Assembly (NCBI GenBank): GCA_041568335.1
Contig: JBFFZZ010000088.1
Coordinates: 1 to 10,805 of the forward strand
Length of the DNA: 10,805 nt
Source: WVWW01 sp041568335
GTDB taxonomy: Bacteria; Acidobacteriota; Polarisedimenticolia; Polarisedimenticolales; Polarisedimenticolaceae
Direction of reading: 5' to 3'
Below, piece after piece: positions 1-6,874 of this stretch. Positions within the stretch are counted from its first letter, which is position 1. Every line of letters begins with the position of its first letter. Position numbers and translations under genes: made by a program. The notes beneath the pieces are model-generated. The model saw only the letters and a program-made list of their open reading frames with translations. It was not told where the DNA came from and made no database searches.

Positions 1-384
1 CTCCGCGTCGCCGTAGCGTTGCGCCTGGAGGTAGGCGTGACCGAGCGCGGCGTGGGCCGACGCGAGACCGGCGTCCATCTCGACGGCGCGCTCGAGGAAT
101 CTCGTGCCCGGCTCGAGCCGACCCGAGCGAACCCATCCCTGACCCACCTCGAGCAACCAGCGTAGCGCCTCGCGGCGGCGACCCTGTGCCTCGAGCGCCG
201 CGACCAGACCGTCGTGCGCCTCGATCAAACCGGGGTAGCTCTCCAGGAGCTCACGGAACGCCGCCTCGGCCTGCGTGTTGCGGCCCGCGTCCAGGTGCTG
301 CCGGGCGGGTTCCAGCCGCGTGCTCTGAGCCGACATCGGCGCGCAAAGAACGGCCAGGCACAGCACGACCGTCGCGCGGCGCAT
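1..384 (-). CDS. Exported TPR-repeat protein, 3' part beyond window edge
   Basis: The minus strand is open from an ATG at 384 to base 1, giving 128 codons with no stop, so the C-terminus lies outside the window. Residues 1-19 look like a Sec signal peptide: two Arg, then a hydrophobic VVLCLAVLCAP stretch, with likely cleavage after MSA. The rest is made of helix pairs with TPR-like spacing, including AEAAFRELLESYPGLIEAHD around residues 39-58 and RFLERAVEMDAGLASAHAAL around 95-114. TPRs are protein-protein interaction scaffolds; the partner is unknown. The start codon overlaps the stop of the upstream gene as TGATG and no Shine-Dalgarno is visible, so translation is probably coupled to that gene. 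The mature protein probably acts in the periplasm or at the surface. No other domain can be seen in the part present. Confidence 0.8.
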   Translation of the reverse strand, partial: MRRATVVLCLAVLCAPMSAQSTRLEPARQHLDAGRNTQAEAAFRELLESYPGLIEAHDGLVAALEAQGRRREALRWLLEVGQGWVRSGRLEPGTRFLERAVEMDAGLASAHAALGHAYLQAQRYGDAE

Positions 385-2033
385 CACGAGGGGAAACCGG
401 TGCGGCGCGGCGGCGCCGGAGTCGGTTCGTCGGGCCGTCGGTGCAACGGGTCGTCGTCGGGCCAGGGCACGAGCCATGCGCGCGAGGCGCGATAGGCCCG
501 AAGCCGTTCGTTCATCGTGTCGAGCAAGTCGGTCTGGCCGGCGTTGCGCACCACCTCGATCGCCTGGCTCTGGAATCCGACGGCCTGCTCGAACTCGCCC
601 AGCGCGGCCATCGCCATCGCCAGCGTCTCACCCACGTCGGTGGATTGCTGGCCCGCCTGGATGAGCTGTTCGATCAACCCGAGCGCGCGCCGCCCGTCGC
701 GGACGGACTCGTCCGGTGCGGCCGCGTGAATGCGCGCCAGCGCGTGCACGAAGGCCGGTTGGTCGGGCAGCGCATCGATCGCCACGAGCAATGCGTCGCG
801 GGCCTCGCTCCAGCGCTCGAGCTGGACCAGCGCCAGTACCAGCCCCAGGTGCGCCACGGCACGTCGCGGCTCGAGCTCCAGCGCCGCGCGGTAGTGCTCC
901 ACCGCGCGCTCGTGGGCGCCGCGCGCTCGAAGGGCGTGACCCAGACCGACGTGCGCGAGGATGTAGTCCGGGTCGCGGTCCAGCGTCTGCATGTAGTAAC
1001 GCTCCTCCGCCTCGGTGTTGCCCTCGAGGTGACTCATCACCCCCAGGCTGTACAGCACGGCGGGGTCGGCGGGGTCCAATTCCAGGGCCCGTTCGAACGC
1101 CGCCCTGGCGGCCGCCCGGTCGCCGAGGTGAAACAGCGCCGCGCCCAGGTTCGCGTGACCCATCGCGACTTCCGGAGAGGCGTCGACCACCTTTCGGAAC
1201 TCTTCGACCGCGCGTTCGAAATCCCCCTGGGCAAACGCGTTGCCCCCGCGCTCCGTCAACACCGACTCGTTCCCGAAACGGTTGCGGATCTCGTCCATCA
1301 ACGGGTCGTAGGGGTAGGCTTCCGTCTCGCCACGCCGTTCGAGGTGCTGCCGGGCCGGCTCGAGGCGGCCGAGCGCGCGATAAGCCTGCGCCAGCGGGTA
1401 GTGCGCGACGGTCGATCCCGGCGACAGCTCGAGCGTACGCGTCAGTGCCGCCACGGCCTCCTCGTGACGCCCTTCCGCCAGCGCCACGCGGCCGAGACCG
1501 AGATAGGCCGAAGCCGACTCCCCGTGGAGCTCGAGGGCCTTGTCGAAGGCGGCCCGTGCGCGATCGTAGGCCGCGGACTGGAACAAGGTGTTGCCCAGCC
1601 AGACCCGGGCGGCCACGTCGTCGGGCCGCAGCTCGAGGGCCCGTTCGAAGCCGGCGATGGCGCCTTCGGCGTTACCGTTGCCGCGGTCCACGTGGGCCAG
1701 GTAGTAGACCCAGTCGTAGCGCTCCGGGTCGAGCTCGACGGCGTTGCGAAAACAGGGCTCGGCGGCCGCGGCGAAGCCGTCGGCGAGAAAGCGCTTGCCC
1801 AGCTCGCCGTAGGCCTCGGCCGTTGCCCGAGGGGCTCGCTCCGGATCGTGACGCTCCAGATCGGCGAGCGCCTTGTCGTAATACGTCTGCTGCTCGGCGG
1901 AGAGCTGGCTTGCGTCGGGACGCGGGATCGATTGCAGCCCCGTCTCCGTGACGCCGGGTTCCCGCGGCGCGGCGCACCCGAGAACGACGGCCAGGGCCAA
2001 CCCGAGAATGAATGGACGGCGCACGGGGATCAT
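384..2033 (-). CDS. TPR-repeat lipoprotein (549 aa)
   Basis: The N-terminus is a bacterial lipoprotein signal: basic MIPVRR, a hydrophobic stretch to residue 18, and a lipobox-like VLGC with lipidated Cys20. Residues about 73-500 are mostly tandem tetratricopeptide repeats. Clear ones are near 107-137, 140-171, 174-205, 257-288, 291-322, 325-356 and 359-390, with typical A-x-x-x-F-x-x-A-L-E-L-x-P ends. A break around 232-256 splits the array into two blocks. The C-terminal tail (about 520-549) is rich in Pro, Arg and Asp and probably disordered. Such proteins act as envelope-anchored scaffolds; no enzymatic domain is visible. The start lies 1 nt after the stop of the FG-GAP/ASPIC gene, with only a weak AGG before it, which suggests translational coupling. 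FG-GAP/ASPIC proteins paired with TPR proteins recur in Acidobacteriota and Planctomycetota; joint function here is inferred. Confidence 0.9.
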   Translation of the reverse strand: MIPVRRPFILGLALAVVLGCAAPREPGVTETGLQSIPRPDASQLSAEQQTYYDKALADLERHDPERAPRATAEAYGELGKRFLADGFAAAAEPCFRNAVELDPERYDWVYYLAHVDRGNGNAEGAIAGFERALELRPDDVAARVWLGNTLFQSAAYDRARAAFDKALELHGESASAYLGLGRVALAEGRHEEAVAALTRTLELSPGSTVAHYPLAQAYRALGRLEPARQHLERRGETEAYPYDPLMDEIRNRFGNESVLTERGGNAFAQGDFERAVEEFRKVVDASPEVAMGHANLGAALFHLGDRAAARAAFERALELDPADPAVLYSLGVMSHLEGNTEAEERYYMQTLDRDPDYILAHVGLGHALRARGAHERAVEHYRAALELEPRRAVAHLGLVLALVQLERWSEARDALLVAIDALPDQPAFVHALARIHAAAPDESVRDGRRALGLIEQLIQAGQQSTDVGETLAMAMAALGEFEQAVGFQSQAIEVVRNAGQTDLLDTMNERLRAYRASRAWLVPWPDDDPLHRRPDEPTPAPPRRTGFPS

Positions 2034-2034
2034 C

Positions 2035-3783
2035 CTACGGGGCGGCGGCCGACCCGCCGCCCGGTTTTAGGGTATGCCACCGATCGGCTTCCAGCGCACC
2101 CCACGTCTCGACGCTCCGGTCGGGCCAGGCGATCCGCACACCGCGGATTCCGCTCTCCGGGCCCAGCCCGACGATCAGCCGCGGATCGTTGGAGGAGGCG
2201 TAGCTGCCGTCGCGCCGCACGCGCCGGTGCAACCTCCGTCCCGATGCGGTCGTCACCTCGACCCACGCACCGAGCATCGGCCGCGGCCGCTCGTCCGGCC
2301 CGCGAACATCCAGGCCGATCCAGTGGTTCGAGCCACGCGTCTCGTTGAGGAACAGCCGCAGGTCGCCGCTGTTGTTGGAAACCGCCAGGTCCGTATCACC
2401 GTCGTTGTCCACGTCGGCGATGGCGGAACCCCGGCTGACCGCCGACTCCGTACCGAGACCCAGGTCGACCTCGGCGTAGGTCCCGTCGCCGAGGTGACGG
2501 AACAACTGGTTCGTCTGGTGCAGCGGGTAGGGATCCCCTGCGCGGGCCAGTTCCTCCAGCGTGCGCACGGCACCGTTCACGACGTAGATGTCCAACCAGC
2601 CGTCGTTGTCGTAGTCGAACCAACCCGCCCCGAACCCCGTGAACGCGTGACTGGCCGGCCCCAGCCCGGTGAACGCGGAGCGATCGGTGAAGCCCCCACT
2701 CCCGTCGTTGACGAACAACGTGTTGGTCTCCTCGTTGAGGTGCGCCATGAACAGATCCTCGTCGCCGTCGCCGTCGAAATCGGCGGCGTCGACGCCCATG
2801 CTCGCCTCGGCCATGCCGTCGGCGTTGAGCGCGCACCCGGCGAGCAGCGCGACATCCTCGAACGTCGCGTCGCCACGGTTGATCCAGAGCTGGTTGGGCA
2901 ACCCGTCGTTGGCGACGTAGAGATCCAACAGCCCGTCGGCATTGAAATCGCCGCTGACGACGCCGAGACCCGCGCCGTAGGCGCTCGTGATCCCCGATTC
3001 CGCGGTGATCTCGCGGAACGTCCCGTCCCGTCGGTTGTGGAACAGACGATCGGGGATCGGCAGATAGCTGTCGGGCCCGCAGTAATCCTCCAGACCGTTG
3101 GTCCGGTAGCACTCCAGGTTGGACTGGAGGCTCCAGTCCAGGTAGTCGGCGACGTACAGGTCGAGCCAGCCGTCGTGGTCGATGTCGACGAATACCGCGC
3201 TGACCGACCACCAGGCACCGGGAGTGCCGGTCTCTTGCGTGGCGTCCTCGAATGTTCCCCGCCCGGTGTTGCGCAGCATGCGGTTGGCGCCGAGCTGGGT
3301 GATGTAGAGGTCCGTCCAGCCGTCGTTGTCGTAGTCCCCCGCCGCGACACCCATGCCGTACCCCCCGGCGGGGATGCGCGCCACGGACGTGACGTCGGTG
3401 AAGCTCACCCGCGGGCGCCCCGACGAATCGACACTCAGGTCGTTGCGGAACAGGCGGTCGCCGGGAGGGTCGCCCCGGTCCCAACGCGGCACGGCGTCGC
3501 GCGGGTCGCGGGTGTCCTCGATCATCGCGCCCTGCACGACGTAGAGGTCCATGTCGCCGTCACGATCGTAGTCCAGCCAGGCCAACCCCGAGCCGACGAT
3601 CTCGGGCAAGTGGAACTCGCCGTACATCCCGTTGAAATGACGGAAGCGCAAACCGCTGTCCGCCGCGGCCTCGCGGAACGGGCCGTCTCCCGCGGCCGGC
3701 GGTGGGGAACCGTCGCACGCCGACAAGGCCAGCGCGACCCCCAGCGCGAAGCCTGTCGTTCGGCGGCGACCCATCCGGGGCAT
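2035..3783 (-). CDS. FG-GAP/VCBS repeat lipoprotein with C-terminal ASPIC/UnbV domain (CRTAC1-like)
   Basis: This 582-residue protein has a lipoprotein signal (basic GRRR, hydrophobic stretch, lipobox LSAC with Cys23). Seven acidic calcium-binding loops of the FG-GAP/VCBS type start at about residues 71, 150, 200, 279, 335, 390 and 457, each like DYDNDGWLD. Seven repeats fit a seven-bladed, integrin-alpha-like beta-propeller. Residues about 505-572 (LGAWVEVTTASGRRLHR through VRIAWPDRS) are an ASPIC/UnbV domain. Cys225 and Cys235, in a Cys-rich stretch ending DYCGP, resemble a conserved stretch of bacterial CRTAC1-like proteins. Known relatives are extracellular or surface binding proteins with mostly unknown ligands. 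The open frame continues upstream to about 4524, but that part overlaps the protease gene in another frame and resembles nothing, so I start at the ATG just before the lipoprotein signal. An in-frame ATG at 3774 is an alternative. It lies 17 nt after the protease gene. Confidence 0.92.
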   Translation of the reverse strand: MPRMGRRRTTGFALGVALALSACDGSPPPAAGDGPFREAAADSGLRFRHFNGMYGEFHLPEIVGSGLAWLDYDRDGDMDLYVVQGAMIEDTRDPRDAVPRWDRGDPPGDRLFRNDLSVDSSGRPRVSFTDVTSVARIPAGGYGMGVAAGDYDNDGWTDLYITQLGANRMLRNTGRGTFEDATQETGTPGAWWSVSAVFVDIDHDGWLDLYVADYLDWSLQSNLECYRTNGLEDYCGPDSYLPIPDRLFHNRRDGTFREITAESGITSAYGAGLGVVSGDFNADGLLDLYVANDGLPNQLWINRGDATFEDVALLAGCALNADGMAEASMGVDAADFDGDGDEDLFMAHLNEETNTLFVNDGSGGFTDRSAFTGLGPASHAFTGFGAGWFDYDNDGWLDIYVVNGAVRTLEELARAGDPYPLHQTNQLFRHLGDGTYAEVDLGLGTESAVSRGSAIADVDNDGDTDLAVSNNSGDLRLFLNETRGSNHWIGLDVRGPDERPRPMLGAWVEVTTASGRRLHRRVRRDGSYASSNDPRLIVGLGPESGIRGVRIAWPDRSVETWGALEADRWHTLKPGGGSAAAP

Positions 3784-3800
3784 GCTAGCAGCGCGACCGG

Positions 3801-4580
3801 TCAGGGCTTGCGCCCGATCGCCGTGTCGTAGTCCGCACCGGACAGCGGTGTGGCCCATTCGACATCGAACACGCGGTCGGTCCTGCCGGGCCCGTAGACG
3901 ACGCCGATGGCCTCGCCGGTCCGCTCCAGGATCACCGGCCCGCCCGAGAACCCGGGCATCCCGGTCAGGTCGAGCAGCAACATCGGGCGGCCGAGCCAGT
4001 CGAGCTCGGCGGAGGCGACGATGCCGCGACGCACGATCGGGACGTCCCGCGGCGGCGCTCCCTCGAGCGCGGGATAGCCCAGCACCCAAACCGGTTCTCC
4101 GGTCAGACGGGCGCGATCGCCGCCGGAACGAACCGCCAGCGGGCGCGCGTCGAGCCCGGCGCAGAAACGCTTCTGACCCGTCTCGGGCCCGAACTTGAGA
4201 AACGCCAGATCGGCCTCTTCGGTCGTGTGGATCAAACGAGCCATGTGCGTGAAGACGCGATCCTCGGGACCGAGGAAGCGCAGCATCAAGCTGCCGTCGG
4301 GGATGTTCTCGATCGCGTGCTTGGCCGTCACGACGGTGCAGCGATCGTCGACGAGGAAGGCCGTCCCGAGCCACTGGATCGCGCCACGATCCCCTTCCAG
4401 CCCGGCCTGGCCGAGATGAGCGACGCCGCTGCGCAGCTGCTGGAAGCGCGTGGGACGCGGGGCCGACTGTTGCGCCTCGACGCCGGCCGCCGCGAGACAC
4501 AGGCAGAATGCGCCGAGGATCCATAAACCTCCGCCGCGTGCGCGTGTCCTGAACTGTCCCACCAAAGACACAATCGTCAT
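3801..4580 (-). CDS. Exported trypsin-like serine protease (S1/HtrA-type fold, no PDZ)
   Basis: The 259-residue product has a signal peptide (basic RTRARGGG, hydrophobic LWILGAFCLCLAAAG, likely cleavage after VEA near residue 36). The catalytic triad of a chymotrypsin-fold protease is readable: His88 in TAKHAI, Asp124 in EEADLAFLKF and Ser212 in GMPGFSGGPV. The order and spacing fit a single trypsin-like domain as in HtrA relatives. The protein ends soon after the domain, so the PDZ domains of DegP/DegQ are absent. Cys81 and Cys140 could form a disulphide. Exported PDZ-less members cleave envelope proteins, but the substrate here is unknown. It is the first gene of the four-gene operon. An AGGG lies close upstream of the ATG as a weak ribosome binding site. 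A non-proteolytic role is unlikely because all three catalytic residues are intact. Confidence 0.9.
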   Translation of the reverse strand: MTIVSLVGQFRTRARGGGLWILGAFCLCLAAAGVEAQQSAPRPTRFQQLRSGVAHLGQAGLEGDRGAIQWLGTAFLVDDRCTVVTAKHAIENIPDGSLMLRFLGPEDRVFTHMARLIHTTEEADLAFLKFGPETGQKRFCAGLDARPLAVRSGGDRARLTGEPVWVLGYPALEGAPPRDVPIVRRGIVASAELDWLGRPMLLLDLTGMPGFSGGPVILERTGEAIGVVYGPGRTDRVFDVEWATPLSGADYDTAIGRKP

Positions 4581-4659
4581 CGTCGCCCTAAATGAACGAT
4601 AGCCTGGTTAGCCGAATACGCGTACAATTACAGCATATTCATTCTAGAAGGAGATGCGG
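4581..4659. promoter_or_regulatory. Divergent intergenic promoter region
   Basis: This 79-nt spacer separates the minus-strand protease operon from the plus-strand vWA gene and is clearly richer in A and T than the surrounding coding DNA. On the plus strand TACAAT at 4623-4628 is a good -10 candidate (5 of 6 to TATAAT), about 31 nt before the chosen start. The -35 at the proper distance (TAGCCT, 4600-4605) is weak. The palindrome TACGCGTA (4617-4624) overlaps the start of the -10 and could be an operator, but may be chance. I see no convincing minus-strand promoter, although one must lie here or inside the vWA gene to serve the operon. Confidence 0.45.
4646..4653 (+). promoter_or_regulatory. 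Ribosome binding site that decides the vWA start
   Basis: AGAAGGAG is a strong Shine-Dalgarno sequence. It directly abuts an ATG at 4654, too close for that codon to be used, but lies 6 nt from a second in-frame ATG at 4660. The second ATG is therefore the better start; it trims two residues and leaves a normal signal peptide. Confidence 0.7.
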
Positions 4660-6870
4660 ATGCGCTCCAGGCTCTCCCGCCCAGTCGTTGCCGCGATCGT
4701 GGCGTTGCCGCTCCTTCTTCTCCTCCCATCGACAGCCGCACAACCGGCCCGTGACAGCGAGATCGTCGAGCGCAGCGAGTCGGTTCTCGTCGAGGTGCCG
4801 CTCCACGTCAACCTCGCGGGCAAGCCCGTCCGGGGGCTGACCGCCGACAACTTCAAGGTCTTCGACAACGGCAAGCCCCAGGAGATCACCGGCTTCAGCG
4901 TGCTCGACCTGTCGATGTCGACCGCCGGCGAGATGCCCGCGCCGGCGCGCGAGGTCTCGTTGGCGGCGAGACGCCATTTCCTGTTGCTGTTCGACGTGTC
5001 GTTCTCGGACGCGGTCGCGATCCGCCGCGCGCAGCTGAAGATGCGCGACTGGGTCAAGACGCAGCTGCACCCGTGGGATCTCGTCGGTGTGGGCGTCTAC
5101 AGCGCGACGACCGGCGCCGACCTGCTGCTCAACTTCACCTCGGACCGCCAGCAGCTGGAGCTGGCCATCGAGTCGCTCGGGTTGCCGCAGTACGTGGACC
5201 GCGGGATCGATCCGCTGGCCCTCGAGATCGGGGTCGCCCTGCCCGACGTCGACCCGCTCGACGCCGAGGATCCCGGCACACGGATGAAAGCCGGCACGGA
5301 CCAGAATCTCTCCAACCAGGAGAGCAGCATGGTCGCCGCGATGCGCGAGATCTATTACTCGGTCTACGAGCCGGTCAAACGGCAGGGTGAGCGGCAGCGG
5401 ATCCTCGCCTTGACCCGTTCCATCACCGACTTCGCGGAACGGATCCGCACGGTCCGCGGTCGCAAGCACGTGATCTACCTCTCCCAGGGCTTCGACTCCT
5501 CGTTGGCCTATGCGAAGGCGGATTCGGAGTCCGTCACGCGCCGCGCCAACGAGTTCGCCCAGGGAGGAGCGATCCAGAACATCAAGACCGACGAGATGTT
5601 CGGCGACTCGGCGACGCAGAACGGGATCAACACGATGCTCGACGAGCTGCGCCGCGCCGATTGCACGATCCAGGCGATCCAGATCGGCGCCGCAGAGGGC
5701 CAGGAGTCCCTTTCGTCCACGCGTTCGGATGGCCTGTTCATCATGGCCGACGGGACGGGCGGCGAGCTGTACCGCGACTTCAACAACCTCGACGAGGTGA
5801 TGTCCTCGTTGCTGGAAAAGACCAGCGTCACCTACGTGCTGACGTTCCGTCCGGAGGCGTTCGAGCACGGCGGCAAGTTCCACAAGCTGAAGGTCAAGCT
5901 GGTCGATACGCCGAAAAAGGCCCGCGTGACCCACCGCCCCGGTTATTACGAACCCACTCCCGGAGGCCGGCTCACCCCGGAGCAGCTTCGCATGCAGGCC
6001 GCAGGTCGCATCATGGAGGGGCGCGACGGTGAGGGCACGCTGGCCGCATCGATCCTCGCGTCACCGTTCCGCGACGGCGAGAGGGCCTATGTTCCCGTAT
6101 TGATCGAGGTCGACGGGGCGAGCTTGCCGCGCAACGTGACCCGTGGCGAGCTGCACTTCGACATCTTCCTCTACGCGATCGCGAAGGACGGCTCGATCGA
6201 GGACTTCCTGACCCAGCGGTTGCGGGTCGATCTCGCCACGTTCGGCGAGAAGCTGGCACAAAGCGGTCTGAAGATGTTCGGCGACCTGTCGCTGCGCGCC
6301 GGGGAGTACTCGTTGCGGCTTTTCGTTCACGAGAATCGGTTCGGCCTTTACAGCACGCGCGCTTCCACCTTGCAAGTTCCCGCACACGACACGAAGCAGC
6401 TGACCGTGCTGCCGCCACTGTTTCCCGACCCGCGGGGTAAGTGGCTCGTGGTGCGCGAGAACAGCCGCGACAACGTGCCCGACCGGCCCTACCCGTTCAT
6501 GCAACGCGAACAACCCTACCTGCCCGCGGCGCTCCCGAGCATCGGTTCGGAGAGCGAGGCCGAGGTCTATCTCGTCGTCTACGATCTCGGCGAGGGGCCG
6601 GTCTCGGTCTACACCGAGGTGATCGATGTCCTGGGGGCGACCCACGAGCAACCGCAGCTGCGTCTGCTCGAGCGCACCGACAACTCGACGGCGCCGGGCG
6701 GCCAGGAAGTGTTGATCGGCAGGTTCCACCCGCGCGGGTTGGCGTCGGGTCAATACACGTTGCTGGTCACGGTCGCCAACGATCGAACCGGACGCACACA
6801 GACCAACTCCATCCCGATCCAGGTCGTCGAGCATGTCCGCCGATCGGACGTCCCGGGCGGCGCCCCCTAA
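4660..6870 (+). CDS. Exported vWA-domain protein of the VWFA-related Acidobacterial family
   Basis: The 736-residue product starts with a Sec signal (MRSRLSRP, then VVAAIVALPLLLLLP, likely cleavage after TAA near residue 27). Residues about 42-80 (VEVPLHVNLAGKPVRGLTAD through FKVFDNGKPQ) are the beta-rich segment that precedes the vWA fold in the family TIGR calls VWFA-related Acidobacterial domain. The vWA domain spans about 105-400. It carries the metal-ion adhesion motif DxSxS as Asp112, Ser114 and Ser116 in FDVSFSD, and ends near SVTYVLTFRP. A poorly conserved acidic segment (195-225) looks like an insertion. Residues 460-730 contain no domain I recognise; strand-like patterns suggest further beta-sandwich modules. 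The metal site implies ligand or protein binding; the partner is unknown. The gene appears to be transcribed alone and ends 4 nt from the convergent DUF3179 gene. Confidence 0.9.
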   Translation: MRSRLSRPVVAAIVALPLLLLLPSTAAQPARDSEIVERSESVLVEVPLHVNLAGKPVRGLTADNFKVFDNGKPQEITGFSVLDLSMSTAGEMPAPAREVSLAARRHFLLLFDVSFSDAVAIRRAQLKMRDWVKTQLHPWDLVGVGVYSATTGADLLLNFTSDRQQLELAIESLGLPQYVDRGIDPLALEIGVALPDVDPLDAEDPGTRMKAGTDQNLSNQESSMVAAMREIYYSVYEPVKRQGERQRILALTRSITDFAERIRTVRGRKHVIYLSQGFDSSLAYAKADSESVTRRANEFAQGGAIQNIKTDEMFGDSATQNGINTMLDELRRADCTIQAIQIGAAEGQESLSSTRSDGLFIMADGTGGELYRDFNNLDEVMSSLLEKTSVTYVLTFRPEAFEHGGKFHKLKVKLVDTPKKARVTHRPGYYEPTPGGRLTPEQLRMQAAGRIMEGRDGEGTLAASILASPFRDGERAYVPVLIEVDGASLPRNVTRGELHFDIFLYAIAKDGSIEDFLTQRLRVDLATFGEKLAQSGLKMFGDLSLRAGEYSLRLFVHENRFGLYSTRASTLQVPAHDTKQLTVLPPLFPDPRGKWLVVRENSRDNVPDRPYPFMQREQPYLPAALPSIGSESEAEVYLVVYDLGEGPVSVYTEVIDVLGATHEQPQLRLLERTDNSTAPGGQEVLIGRFHPRGLASGQYTLLVTVANDRTGRTQTNSIPIQVVEHVRRSDVPGGAP

Positions 6871-6874
6871 CGGG

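Noticed and set aside
186..2348. Very long plus-strand open frame opposite the TPR and ASPIC genes
   Set aside because: The product is Arg/Pro/Gly-rich with no recognisable domain, signal or ribosome binding site, and lies antisense to strongly supported genes; long shadow frames are expected at this GC content.
3784..4524. Upstream extension of the FG-GAP/ASPIC frame
   Set aside because: The added residues overlap the serine protease gene in another frame and have the low-complexity look of a shadow; a proper lipoprotein signal starts at 3783.
4639..5934. Long minus-strand frame opposite the vWA gene
   Set aside because: It has no recognisable domain or ribosome binding site and covers a well-supported vWA domain on the other strand.
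6855..6865. GC-rich hairpin at the vWA 3' end as a terminator
   Set aside because: The stem GGGC/GCCC is only 4 bp with a 3-nt loop, lies within coding sequence and has no T-tract.
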